From Burhinus oedicnemus (Eukaryota > Chordata > Aves > Charadriiformes > Burhinidae): DNA of 64,000 bases. Below are positions 1 to 13,356 of this stretch, piece after piece; the first letter of the stretch is position 1; every line of letters starts with the position of its first letter. The DNA is taken from the NCBI GenBank assembly GCA_008921705.1, contig VFFE01007789.1, positions 124,001 to 188,000 of the forward strand, read 5' to 3'. Both the position numbers and the translations under genes were made by a program. Under the pieces are notes generated by a model, which was not told the DNA's origin, made no database searches, and saw only the letters and a list, made by a program, of their open reading frames with translations.

Positions 1-1039
1 CAAAAAAACCCACCCCAAACAAACAAAACAAAAAAAACCCCACCCTCATTCCTGGTTCATGCACAGAAATCTTTGATTCGTTATTCTTCGCACATTTCTG
101 TAAGTTAAATGTAATTCTGCTTTTTAAGAGGGACTGCAGCAGGCACAGGGAGGCATGCATACATGCTCCTGTTCACATGGGGCACTGAGAAATCTTAGAG
201 ATGCAGGTAGAGAGGGACAAGCGCTTATAGTACTTAATGGACCCTGGATAATTGGCTGCCTTATTAATCAACAAATGACCTTCTGTATGCTTCTAGAAAA
301 TTATACCTTGATCGATTGTAGGCATGTTGTGTATTTTTGTTTGTTTGTTTCTGCTGATAGGGAGCACCCCAGAAATGTGGTTGGAGGCAATCTATATGCC
401 GTTCCCTGGGCACAGCTTTCTGATATATTGGCCGAGCTGAATGCAAGAGGAGCAAGTTCCCATTCATCAGACTGAGCTTCAAAAGCATGGCAGGGAGAGA
501 GGGTTGTCTCTGTACTAATGATCTAATACACACTGTTTGTATCAAAACTGTCATAGCAAGGACACTGGTGGGAGTAAGAATGCAGTCAACTCAAAGCTGT
601 GCTTCTGGCGTTATCTGGCATGTTTGCAAAATACGTTCTCAAAAATGTAATTATACTGAATTCACAGAGGTCTGGTGAAAAATGTGTCGAGTTGGATGTT
701 TATTCTGATGGTAAATGAACTCTGACATTCCTCTTTATGTTCAAACGTGATCATGTGTGGGTGTGTAATGATATGTATGCATACACACATAGGTATTTCT
801 GCATATTATATACAGACAGAATGTGTATGTCACTGTCTGGGTGCGTATTTATATATTTGCTTTCTCACAGATGCAGCAAAGTGGTGATTAGATGCTAAGG
901 ATGGTAAACTTTCACAATAACTTTGGTAAGGCCAATCTGTAATAAACTGATACTGTACCTTATATAAAAGTTACCATGTGGCTTAGGCCTAAATCCTGCC
1001 TTCCTCCTCTGCTCTAAAAAGTTGGTAAATTCTGTATTT

Positions 1040-1300
1040 GAAGTGGGGTTGTGATGTCATGGGAACCGCCTGGCAAATGCAGCCGCCGCTGGGTTATGTG
1101 CAGCGGGCAGGCAGGTGGGTGGCAGGGTGTCACCTCCCGCCCGTGCAGGCAGCGCTGCTACCTCCAGCTCTGCGCCGGGCAGAGGGCAGCCTGGGGACCC
1201 CGTCCCGGGATGGAGCAAAGACCCAGGTACAGGTTGTGTGGGGACCAGGGAGTGTTTCCAAACGCTGTCTTTGGCCTCTCCGTGCTTGACTTCTAGCACA
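1040..1300. other. Small CpG-rich patch
   Basis: About 13 CpG dinucleotides fall in 260 bp, clearly more than in the flanking AT-rich intron. It starts near a CRE-like tgatgtcat (1050-1058). It carries overlapping chance frames on both strands and no recognised exon. It could be a regulatory patch, or simply a G+C-rich segment. Confidence 0.4.
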
Positions 1301-1429
1301 GCGTTTGACCTACGTGGCCTCTGCTAAATTTATAGATGTGGTTATGCCAGGAAACTCTCTGCTCCAAAAATGCTTACGGGCTTCGTAGAGAAGACAGGCG
1401 AGTGAGCAAGGAAAAAGTAGTAGCTCTAC

Positions 1430-1558
1430 TTCTGTTTTACTGCTAAAGAACTGAGATGCAAGAGATTAATGGGTGTGCCCAAGGTCATATTGGAAATCTG
1501 CAGCAGAGCCAGGCACTGAATCCAGATACTCTGCTTCCCAGCTCAGTGCTGTAGCCAT
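1430..1558 (-). repeat. MIR-type SINE relic
   Basis: The block reads as the reverse complement of the mammalian-wide interspersed repeat core. In order it shows a degenerate ttttac...gaactgag, then gtgcccaaggtcat, then cagcagagccaggcactgaatc, then a tail ending ctgtagcc. This order matches the MIR consensus as I know it, with many substitutions. MIR/CORE-SINE copies predate the split of mammals and birds and are rare in bird genomes. No target duplication is visible, as expected at this age. Confidence 0.7.
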
Positions 1559-4500
1559 ATTTTTTTCCTGCTAGTATTTAAAAGAAATAGTGTTCCTGGA
1601 TAGTGAAACAAATCAGAAAAATAAGCTGGTAGTGTGCAAATGAGAAAAGGTCATTTGTCCTGTTTCATCACTTTGTTGTCCAAAGATCTAATTACTTCTG
1701 GAATTACCTCAATGGCTTTCAATCAGTGCCTGTCTGTCTTAGGTCATTCCACACACCTCACCCTGTCAGTTTAAGATGCTTTCTAAAGATTTTTTTTTTC
1801 CTCCTCTTAATTAAAAAATAATGCTCCTGGCCAAATCTTCTGCACGTGTTTTTCAAACCTGTGCGTGAGGCTGAATACTGGTAGAACCAAGCACTTGTAC
1901 TCCTGACATCTGATGATTGCCATGTAAGAAGAAAGGCACTTTTACCCGTAATATACCAGAGCTTTCCACAGATTGGAGATGACTTATAAATTACACCGTG
2001 GAACTTCTTCACCTGCAATTGAAATGTAATCGCCATGGTGTTGGGAGGTGCGGGCCATTTAAGAACATAGAATTTCTACACCGCACCTTCCCTCATGGCA
2101 CATTTCAAAATCAGGAATGACTCTAAATCAGCTTGTTTTAAAATAATGTGTTTCTGTTATTCCCTTTCGGTTTCAGGATCTTTAAGGGTGCATTTATGTT
2201 TTCGAGTTTTTTCTCTGCAGTCATAGAGTTGGGCAGGACTCATCCCCAGTCCTTCCCTACCCGCTCCATGAAATCGCTTACGTGTTTTTTTGGTTCCAGC
2301 ACCCGAGACCCACACAAAGCCATCAGGTATCATACGTATCACAACAGAAGCATGACAATAAGTGGCTCTCTGTGTATGGCAGGTTAGGCGGGCAGCTGAC
2401 CTGGAAGAAATAGAAAATCAAAAAGAATGTGCTCATTCTCAGTGAATAGCACTTTCAGCCTGAAAGATAGTTGGGATCATCCCCCAAGAGGTCCGCTCCC
2501 TCTCAACTTTGTAACTCTTCCAATTATTTTTTTTTTTTACACTGACCCAGATTCTGGATGACTGATTTTGGGTGGGACCATGTGTATACCCATGAGTTCT
2601 GGGGAAAAGCTTTTCCTGGCCTGGCTCCTGACTCACGCTGATCTCTGCACAGAGGTTGGTTACCTATTCTCATGCCAGAGATACTGGGATTTCATGGAAG
2701 GACCAATTATTAAACTAAGACGTTTAATTCTTCCTACTATACCTCATACATCTCAAACCATGTTCTGCCTTGCCAACTGTTAATGCCAAATGAGAGCTTC
2801 AGAGGTCATCTGGCGGTAGGCACAGCTACTGGCATGTGGCTAGCCCAGGCTGGCACACCTTCATGGTGTGGTGGGTTAATATACCAGGGCCCAGGAACTC
2901 TGTTGAGGGACACGGACAGCATTTTGCAAGACATGCAAATACAGAGAAGAACAAGTCTTTGCCCTCGGAAGTTTACAATCTAAGTAGGCCAAGTCTCAGT
3001 TAATGGCTTGAAAATAATTTTTACAAAGCCATAATTAGGTTAGATTGTACCTTACCCTCCTTTCTTTCCCCCTTCTATGAATGGAGTCAGTGACCTAAAA
3101 GCTCTGCTAGACTCCATCCCTTTGTTTCTATTATTAACGCTGTTTACTTAGTATTTTCCTTACTGCTGAGAGGGACAAAAGATTTTTTTGTTCCCCTTAG
3201 ATGCAATTTGTATGATACTGTATTTATTTAGAATTAAATGACAATAACTACGTTCATTCTAGGCCTTTTTGCAATTAATCAATCTCCTTCAAATTCTGCG
3301 TGCAGTAATGAGCTCACTTGAGCGGCAAAGAAAACTGCCTCATTTCACAGCTTCCCCCAAAATGTACCCTCATTTTCTCTTCTCTGCTTCCTCCTCTCCC
3401 TGCCTTCTCTGGTTTGCAGAGCAGCTTCCCTTGCTCTTTGTCTGTGCAGTCTGCTGAACCTGATTCGTGTGTCGCAAACTGGTCTGTACCTAAGAGCAAA
3501 TTTAACCCAGAATAAGCTTAAAGTGGCTTCTGAAAGAAAAGTAGAGAGTAAGGCACTTTCAGTTACACCTTACAGCGTTTGTACAGTCAGGGACACAGAG
3601 GAATAGACTTTTCAAAGGAAAAGTTTGGCTGTTTTCTCAGACTTTTTTGCTTAGTTAGTGCTAGGACATTAGCTTTCATCAAAGACCTTAAAAGCAACGT
3701 ACAAGCCAGTTCAGTGGGGACTAAGTAGAAAGAAGCAGCAAGTGAAGTGCAGCAATTCTGTACCAGCTTCTGTTGGTGTGAGAGATCGCAGATCTTTATT
3801 GCGGTTATTGTAGAGGAAAGCACCATGGGCCGGGTTTTATAAGACAGCACCCAGCTTACCTGAGCAAAGGAAACGCTGAAAAAAACGTCAGCCAGTGAAA
3901 CAAAGAAATCACTCATTGCAGAGCTCTGCAAAGAGTGCCAGACACCGGTTGGCAACCCAATGGGAGTGACAGTGAAATGCTAAGAATGTTGAGGATGAAA
4001 GGTGTAAGTCAAGGATTACAGGAGTGCTCTGCTGAGGTGCTCTTATTTATGGGCAATTCTATGTCAGATTTACATTGTCCTAAACTAGCAAGTCCTCAAT
4101 GGAATAAAGCTGTGTTACGCTGCATTTCTTTATTCATGTCAGTAGCTAATTCAAGTTACTATTGACCAAAGGTCCTTCCACAGTCACCTGGCAACTTCTA
4201 CTGTATCACATTAATAATCCTCATAAAGATGTGCAGAGGTGAAGGAGCTTTTACCGGTTTCAGACTGAAAGTGTATTTTGAAAGACTAAATGGAATGATT
4301 TTGCAGCATTTAAAATACCACAGTACCACGCTTCAGTCTGCACATCCTTGGGTGAGTTTAGAATTGTCCTTGCATTAAGCACAGTTAATGGGTCTCTTTA
4401 ATCTGCTTGTAACAGTCTGGTGCAATACATACAAAGGATTGCTTTCTTCTCCCCAATGGGACAAGAGCAGCAATACCAGTTTTTGAAACTTTCGGGCTGA

Positions 4501-4873
4501 TCTGTCAGCTTAGTCCTTTACTCAGCATGACCTTTATCATCCCATATCTCATTAGAGCCAGAGATTAGTGATTTGTCTTTTGAAAGATCAAAATCATCAT
4601 TTTTAGATGCTGTTTCATATCTGTATATTTATATCATACTCTTTTCCTTGGCATTTCAGTACATGGTATGAAGCATTGGTTTTTAGCTCTAACAATTCTG
4701 AGAGGGGAAGAGCGAAACACTAGTAAAATGTCAGCATTATTATGGCTTAAAGAAGAATATTACAGTGTTAGTAGTCAGAGTGTACGTCTTCTTGCAATGA
4801 AGTTAAGTTCCTCTAGAAGACGAGTACAGTTATTTTCATTTTACAAATAAGCAATTGATATAGATAAGTATTA

Positions 4874-4934
4874 TAGATTGAACTAGATGATCTTTAAGGT
4901 CCTGTCCAACCTAAACCATTCTATGATTCTATGG
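4874..4934 (+). repeat. CR1 LINE, 3' terminal fragment
   Basis: About 60 bp of the extreme 3' end of an avian CR1 retrotransposon: gattgaactagatgatctt, then ggtcctgtccaacctaaacc, ending with two copies of the terminal octamer (attctatgattctatg). The severe 5' truncation is typical of CR1. The octamer end gives the + orientation. Confidence 0.85.
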
Positions 4935-7900
4935 TTTTCCTGAGATCGTAGAAGGAGCTTTGAGAGAGCCAGTTCACGCCTCATAAATCTGACCCTGACT
5001 AAATGAGCTAGTGGAGGAAAAAGATTTATGCAAGAATAGGGAAAATGGAAATCACTGAATATGTGTAAGAAAACATCCATAACTGCCCCAGATTGGTGCT
5101 TTCAGAAGCATCATTTTTTTTGTACCTGGAATTTGGTTTCTAAGCATTTCCTACAGTGGAGTAGAAAGTGTTTGTGTTTATTAATACTATTGCTTGATCA
5201 AAATTCTGTAGTAGGAAGTATTACTGGTTTGTGATCACCGTAAGTACTGTTATGTATGTATAGGCATAGTGGCAGAATTGTATTTTGCCTTCTGAAGGGA
5301 TGGTGTATCGTTAACCAAAAAGTGTGCAGAATCACAGCTCCTTACCTTGCTTCTCCCTTGATAATGTGTTACTTTTGATATAATTACTCGTGCAAAGGAG
5401 ATGATCTGTTAGGATTCCTTCTTCCTTCACTCATGGCACGGCAAAGGGAGGCAGTCACATTGTCCACTTGCCTCTGCAGGGTAAGCTCAGCCTTTGTGGT
5501 TACCCCTGCGCACAACAGCAAGTGGGACAAGGTGGGCTAGAGGACGTTCAGAGCACTCAAATTAGGCTCTTCCTCTGAATTGTTATATGCCTTCCAGAGC
5601 CTCTTTGTCTCTCTGCCTGTTGATATATATATATGGACGTTGGAGACAACAGGCGCCAAAGCTAGGGTGCCTGAAGGAGAGAAGTGTTTGTGAGCACCTA
5701 CTGTGTCATCTCTGCTGGCAGCCCCATGGGGAGATGGCATCAAGGCCTGGCCCCTCTCTACCACGCTGGACTTAACCAGCCCAGAGGGAGCATTGCCCTC
5801 TCCTCCCCTGTGCAGAAAGCCATGATCTGGGACAGGCAGAAGGGACAGTTTGTCTTACATTGGTCTGCCATATGATGGTGTAGGGAAAGTTTTGACCTTC
5901 TCGCTGCTGTTATCAGGAGGTCCATGTGGAAATGATGCTGAAGGACTTTGTGATGCATCAGGGGTTACCCATGGGATATGATGGGCAGGGAAATAAGCAC
6001 TGATGTGGGCTAAGGTCAATTTACCATATCCTGTAAGAATTACTGCATATGAGTAGTACCCAGGGAAATTGAATATAACTGCAATAGCTAGAACATATTT
6101 GTACAGTGCCTGGCAGAACCAAGCCATGGACCATCCTCAAAGCAAAGCAACAACCTCCCACATCACCGGTGCCTCTCTTATGCCTACGGAGGGCACGTTT
6201 CAGCCTTATTTAGTGGTGAAGTATCAGCCCATAAATCAGATTGACCAATATTGGGTTGTGTACGTCGCAGTTCCCCTTTTCTTGCAACTGATCATAACTA
6301 ACGTTAGATAGAAAATAATGCAATTCATGTATTAAGTACGGTATTTTATGAATGTTCAACACAGTAATTCTCATAGTATAGAGGGGTGATATTTAGGCCA
6401 AGTGATAAACCTGAAGACTGATACGAAAGATCTTTTTTTTCCTTTTAGAAATTCCGTTTTTTAACAAGAACCAAACTTTGTATTTTTTGTTGAACAAAAT
6501 GCGTGAGAATTTGTTAAGCAAAATAAATAAAGGAAAATCAAAATAATTAATCTCACAATTACAAAAGGAGGAATGAAACAGCTTGGCAAATTGCATTTGC
6601 AGCACAGTAAAATATGTACTGTGTCTGCATAAATAGTAAATCAGCATTTTTATAGCAATACTCCGTGAAGCCACAAACTAGATATATGTAAATATTACAA
6701 AATACGGATGTATTTGAATATAAGAAGGTAAATACACCAAACCAAAGTACAAAATTAGGCAATCAACTCCTATTAATTATTTGTAAACATCCTGTTAATC
6801 TTAGAACTCTTTATTTGATGTTTTAATACTCTGTTCAGTGATGATACGTTACATGTAAGGCTGCATTCAAATAATCATTAGTTTGGAAGTTTCTCTTGTT
6901 AGCAGAATACGGAGAAGATAAATGATGAATTGTGGTTTCCCGATTCCATCTTTTCTTTGCTTCCCTTAAGTCTCATACTGTCTCCTCTTGATTTATGCCA
7001 GAATCAGAGCTTGCTTTCGGTCCAACCGGTCTAGTTCGAGTACAGGCTCACTTTTGGGTCTGTGTCAGGGAAATCAAGCCTTTTGGGAGCTGCCACACAT
7101 TCTGCCTCTGGGGTCTGAGAAAACCTCCATCTCAATGCTGCTAGTTTTCTCTTCCGTGGCTCGGAGACTGGCTGTCTCCAGAGGCCCACTCCGGAGATCA
7201 TTAAAAGCATTGGGAATGCTGATATCGGCTTAATGGGTTCAGGTGTAGGTATACATTGCCAAGAGAGCTGTAAACAAATGCTTTGGGAAGATGGCTTCTT
7301 TCTCAACTGTGCGTAACAAGGGGTGGCACTTGCTGCCAAGTTTTGTGGTTTCATTATGGGCTCTGTGGCATTTTGAATTTATACACTACCTTAGGATCCT
7401 CTACATGTGATTTATTGAAGGTCTGAGTTTTCTTTAATTGTTTTTAAGGGGTTCTCTTGCCCCTCTGTGGTAGAAAGCAAGCTGGCAATGCAATCTGGAA
7501 ACCCGGGGGAAAAAGGTGGGCCTCAGATTTATTATTTATGGTGAAAGACTTTTCTTAAGCTGGTCTCAGAGTTCCTGGGTCTTCCCTCATCAGTCTTGAA
7601 TTCTTGCCCTTGTTTGCTGAATCTTTGCTTCTGCAGCTACGCTGCTTTGCTTTCTCACTGCTCTTAACAGTGCTGGATATTAACGTGCTTCATCCTGTGT
7701 TCACCCAGTTTACGGTCATCCAAGGTAACTACAAAGAACAGAAACACAGAAAGGCCTAAATGAATCCTGTGTTTAAAATGGAGAAAGGTAGCTGTGGAAG
7801 GGCAGCTTCAGGGATTCAGTCCAGAAGTCCAGCTCAACAGAAATCTTTTAATTGTGGATCAGGCCCTGAACACAGTTGTCCTGTTCTCTTTCTTTGAGTC

Positions 7901-10900
7901 TGAACCTTGATAAAGTACTTTGACATGAATACATTTGGGGAAATAACAAGTTCGGAGTACAAGGCAATTGTTACAGCTCTGCCCGAGTAGTGGAGGAGCT
8001 GCTTATCGCTCATGGCCTCTGCCAGTGCCTCGACTGAGAGAGTACAAAGAAGATGAAGAGCCAAAGGAGGGTTGAACCTGAACAGGAACTTGCTCCAGTT
8101 AGCAGAAGGCATCTCATCAGGCTGAGCGGAGCGCGCACTGGGTTAGCTCCCATCTCGCCTTTCCTGTTGAACAGTTACATAATAAGTATTTGGAAAAATA
8201 ACTTTGCTTGGCAGAACACGGTGTATGGAAAATGAACTCGTTTCTCACGATGATTTAGATGCCACGGAGATTATGATGTTAAGGCTCTTGCTCTAAAGGG
8301 TTGCAGGCTTTTAACAGAGATCACAAGGAACATCTTGCTTTGGGATTTAACATTTATTCATTCAGTTCCTCAAGTACTGATATGCACATAGTACTTTGTT
8401 GCAGGCATCACAGTGCTGATAGTAGCCTGAGGTTATGAACAAGGGATCTCTAGACAGTATAGAAAAGGTTGGCCTTGCATAGTTCCAACCCAGTCATCAT
8501 GTAATACTTCCTTAGATCTGACTTGCACATTTTGTACTTTGAACAAATACATGTAGTGCTTCTGCTTACCTCCCCTGCTTTCTGTTTATAAAAGGCTTTA
8601 CCAATTGGTTCTCGAAGCAGCTATGAAATGGGTGATTTTTCTTCCCAGTGAGTTTCAGCCATACTGGGACTGTGATAAAATCACCGGAGCCCGTCTGTTC
8701 TGAACACCGAAGCAATCAAAATGAACATACTACTAATTTTAGCTGCAGTCTTCTGAGTTAAAATTATTAAACACCTTCCATTCCTTTGAAAACATTAACC
8801 CAGCCTGGATCTCATTATTGCAGAGATCGTACAGTAACCAGAGCAGGGTTTCAGCTGAATTCATAATGTCAGGATTTCACTGGCCCCAGTCAGGGGGAGG
8901 GACGGGGACATGACAAATACAGTGTCATTTTATCAGAACCAATATCCATTGATTTCAGCAAGGAATAGTATTTCCATGTGCATTTCCTTCTCCCACGCCC
9001 TCTCTTTTTTTTCCCCACTTTGGAAGATTCTGTAGCAGGTTTTAAAACCTTACAGAAATGCTGTAAATTTTTCCAGAGGGGTGAAAAGTTTAATGTAAAA
9101 AGTTGAATTGGATGGGAATTATTGGGTGTGAATCTTCTATGAAGAAGAAAGTTGACCTTCCTCCAAATCTCCTCCGATAAGAGCCAGCTGAGTAGCTACA
9201 TACAGAGATGGGCAGAGACCAAATGGCTCATTGATCCCAGTTCTTTCCACTTCCTGAGACATCTTTCTCTCCACTCCCGCAATATCCCATGATAGCCATC
9301 ACACTTCTCAACCTCTGTCTTAGGTCAAACCGGCCACAGTCTCCTGGAATTTCTCTGTTTCCCCTTATCCATTGTCAATTAGATTCAGAAATTAGGATTC
9401 CTTGAGCATGGGTAACTAGAGCTTAGCACAGCTCTCCAACAATAGTATTAATATTTCTCTGTTTCTCCTGACGGTGAAAATACGTCATCTCAGAAATCCT
9501 AAGATTTTGTTGCGTTTCTCACAGAGAGGTGGGTCATGGTCTGTCCATCACTGCCTCATTACTTCTGTGGCGTTGCTGTATCTGCAGTGTTCCTCATGAT
9601 TAGGGGACTTGTGGTCATTGCTGCCACCATCTGAATTTGACTCTAAAGTCTGGATGCTTGCATATCACTGGAAGTTACTTGATGCTGGAAGTAACTTTCC
9701 TGTTGACTTCATGAGGAGATTTTGTGCCCAGACAGTGTGTAGCAAATTTGTCAGTGTCCATCTACCACTGTGGCTGGTGGCAAGATGTCCTCCTGTGTCA
9801 CTCATCTCCAAGGAGGAAAGGAATGCAGGTCAGGCATAGGAACACACATGGAGGTGTCTTAATTTTGTCACAGATACTTGCTGATTGATAACATGAACAG
9901 TGGGCTGTGCTTTGACGTGCACTGTGGCTGTTGCTTATAGAAGCTTTTTCAGCATTTTGCTGGGTTGGGGTAGAAGGATCGAGATGATGTTGGTTTTTCT
10001 AGTCAAGAAACAGATGACAGTTGATAAGCTGGATGGCATTAGGCTTGTTCTCCATTAACGCTCTTTGTAACGGTACTGCACAGTGTCAGGATCTGCTCTT
10101 CGCAATGTGTTTTCATTTGTGCTAAGCGGTTTGGTTTGTTTTTTCACAGAACTCAGCTCTCTATATATTCACAGTAACTATTATCCTAAAAATCTTCATG
10201 AAAGGTTATTGCGGTTGTAAGTTAATTTGATGAAATGGCACTCTTAATGCAATTATTCATGATAACAATGATCACAGAAATGAAGACAGTACATGTTGAA
10301 AAAATTTATTTTAAACCTCATAAAAGCAATATTGCTCGCATTGTTGCTTAACAGCATTCAATTGCTTTGCGTTGCTTGTTACATTGAAATCAATGGCCTT
10401 GTTCACGATTGTCTTTTTTTCTATTTGTGTAAATACAATTTATGTTAATGAATATGATATTTGAGCACATCCAAACTGGTTTGTCTTGGAGACTATGAGT
10501 AACAGTCTATTTATAACCTCATCGGAAGCAGATCAACATCCAGGCCAAGCTTTTTTTCTCTCCTTTTATTAAGAGAATGGAATAACTTTCATACAGTAAT
10601 ATTTATGTTGGTAGACTAGAAATCACGTAGTGCTGGGAAGCTCATAGCACTGGATTATTTGCCCTGTCACTAATGTTTTCAGCAGTGCTGCAAGCTAACC
10701 CTTTAGAAATCAGTCAATGCTTTTACTAAGTGGTAACATTTAATTTTTGAGTGCTTTTACAAAACCCGCACAGTTGATGAAAGCAGATTAAAGGAGCATG
10801 AAATTAGTGGGGCTTACATATCTTTATGGTTTGTGAGCTGAACTATTATTGGTCTCCAGGTCTGATTCTGAATCCCAATAAACGAAGGCCAAAGTTTCTT

Positions 10901-11402
10901 ATATTTAGATTTTCTAAATAAAAGAGCTTTTAAATTACCTTCTTCACACCAGATGAACACCAAATCTCTTGTAAATTTGTGTATGAAATTACCCTCTGTC
11001 CTTTTCTTTAAGCTGTAACAAAAAAGAGCAAAATGTTGAATGAATTAACACTTTGGCATGAAGTTTAAGGGCCAATAGTGATTACTCGGGCCTAGGGGGA
11101 AGCGTTCCCTGAGGCCACATTATTGCCTTGATGTCTAATGATGGGCTGGCGCTGACTGCATTTGGAAATCAAATAATGCATCAGACTGTTAAACTCGCAT
11201 TAAAACAACGGTGTCTGATACGTCTGTGGATGGGAGCTTGCATTACTATATAAATCCCAGATCAGGGTTAAAGAAATGCTCTGTAGGAGCACCTAGAAAA
11301 GACCCGTGCTTGTCTACTGATCCAGATGACTATATTATACAACTATTTTATTATTTATTATGATAGTATCCATACTGTGTTAAGCTCCTTCTGCCTGAAA
11401 AA

Positions 11403-11577
11403 GAATCATAGAATCATAGAATGGTTTACGTTGGAAGGGACCTTAAAGATCATCTAGTTCCAACCCCCCTGCCATGGGCAAGGACACCTCCCACTAGACC
11501 TGGTTGCTGAAAGCTTCGTCCAGCCTGGCCTTGAACACTTCCAGGGATGGGGAATCCACAACTTGCCTGGGCAACCT
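11403..11577 (-). repeat. CR1 LINE, 3' fragment
   Basis: This is about 175 bp of well-preserved avian CR1 3' end in reverse orientation. It starts with the octamer repeat catagaatcatagaat, continues through ttggaagggaccttaaagat and cctgccatgggcaaggacac, and stops abruptly after gggcaacct where an A run (11578-11586) begins. It is close to the typical avian consensus and so is one of the youngest repeats in the window. It is 5' truncated, as usual for CR1. This is the strongest single indication that the DNA is avian. Confidence 0.95.
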
Positions 11578-12959
11578 AAAAAAAAAGACGACCCAGAGAG
11601 TTCAAATTCTTAAAAGAGAAGGGTGAGTAAGTGGAGGCTGTCATTACAGAAAGGCTGCAGGATGCAAGCAAAGCTGTAAAAATGGTTCATGGTCGCACCT
11701 TAATGTAGTAACTTCCCTGTTACTGCATTGCTGATCTTGTTTCTTTTTCCAAGTATGATTCACACCAAAAAATGGTGTTCAGGAGAGGTGTGTATTGACT
11801 TTATAGGTCTTCAAGGAAAGGAACAGAGCAATGGATGTATGTATGGGTTTATAATGTTTCTAAGAGTCAGAGAGATGAGAAGGGAATGGGACAGACACCA
11901 GAGGACCAGAAAGGTGCCGGGGATTCAAACACATGGGGAGAGCAGGGGAAAAACATCATGCTGCTGAAGGAGGTGTGAGTGAGCACCCTGGAAAAGGGGA
12001 GGACTGGTCAAAACACTGGTTTGAGGATGTTTTTACTGGCAACGGATCTTGTTTGTGTTTTTAGTGTTCGAGAGCTAGGCTGTAAGACTGCATGGAAAAT
12101 AATGAGATCCCAAATCAGGTCGACTCCTAGAAGGAAGAAATGGCAGCTGGTGGAAAATCCCCAATTGTGTGATGCAGGACAGGAGGAGCTCCAAAAAGTT
12201 CTGATCAGTGGTGGATTTGGGCAGGTGGTTTCTTTCCTCCTGAGGAAGTAAGAGGTCTCTGGGATTTGTTCCATTCTCTGGAATATGATTCTTTTCCTGA
12301 AGTTGATGTCTGAAGGGCTGTTTAACAGTCTGACAGCTCTTTTTTGTATGGTCTTTATGTAGATGGAAGCTCTTTTAACATTTTGGCATGTTGCTCTCAC
12401 TTCATGCACAACAATATATGGTGCACAGACTTCACCCTCTTCAAATGACTGTTCAGAAATGTGAGGGGAAGGGCCACATCAATTCCAGCCACATGTCTGA
12501 AAGGAGGTACGGTGACAAAAATGTTTTGTTTGCTATGAGGTTAAAATCTTGAGCTGCCAGAACCACTTCAGTGTTTAGATTCCTAGAAAGCTCAGCTAAG
12601 CAAGGTTTCCACAAACATGAGAGGCTGTTGCTTAGGAAAAAAAAAGAAAAAAAGAACAACATTTTCCACATGTGAAGTTATACTTACACTTTGACTTCTG
12701 TTATTGTTTTCATTTCTTAAAAATTCTTCCAGTGGCTTGATCACAAAAAATCTGGTTTTAAGTTTGAAGCTTTTAATGAACGTGGATTCTCAGCACCACC
12801 AGATAGTTTTAGTTTTTGAATATGAAGACCTTTATTCTTCTGCCCTGCTGTAGTTACAGTTCTGTAATTATTGTCTTGTAAGAGAATACTGTTTCATCTT
12901 CGTTGTCTGTAAGAGATACACAAGTGCAACTCCTACTGGCATCACCTCGCTAAGAAAAT

Positions 12960-13211
12960 ATGTAGCACAGAATTGGATCCCGGATATTTCTAATATAAGA
13001 AAACTGCCAGCTGAATTGCTGCTTATGCTGGTTCACTTACTCTTAGCACAGCGGTAGAATAAATATGTTGTAATGGCTGGGGATGGCAGGGGATGTTGTC
13101 ATTAAGAAGAAACCCTGAAAAAGTCAGTTATTTGCAATGAGCCTGACACCATTGTAAAAATATACATAAATAAGAAAATAAATTTGAGTTCTTGCACAAA
13201 AAAAAAAAAAA
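12960..13211 (+). pseudogene. Possible retrocopy 3' end with poly(A) tail
   Basis: An AATAAA hexamer at 13177-13182 lies 15 bp before a run of 14 A (13198-13211), which is the layout of a polyadenylated mRNA 3' end. The preceding 200 bp carries no recognised coding sequence and could be 3'-UTR-derived. No target-site duplication was found by eye and the left border is arbitrary. A chance A run after a chance hexamer is a real alternative in this AT-rich interval. Confidence 0.25.
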
Positions 13212-13340
13212 TCTAAGTTTTCATTTAAAGCAGAAACTTTGGCATTGAAAGCCACATTTTGGTTAAAAAGGACACTTTTTTATTGAAGAAACATGTTAAA
13301 ATTTCAGTCAAATTTAGTTTCTTATGCTTTGATTTTTCAC

Positions 13341-13356
13341 CCATCCATCCATCCAT
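13341..13356 (+). repeat. (CCAT)4 microsatellite
   Basis: Four perfect ccat units, continuing imperfectly to about 13365 (ctattcatc). Confidence 0.9.

Noticed and set aside
6090..6135. tttgtacagtgcctggcaga, similar to 3' ends of ancient SINE/LINE families
   Set aside because: The match is too short and lacks continuing similarity. A profile search would be needed to support it.
12008..12409. 133-codon minus-strand frame considered as a LINE remnant
   Set aside because: I could not align it to CR1 reverse transcriptase motifs or to the CR1 3' region. Left unannotated.
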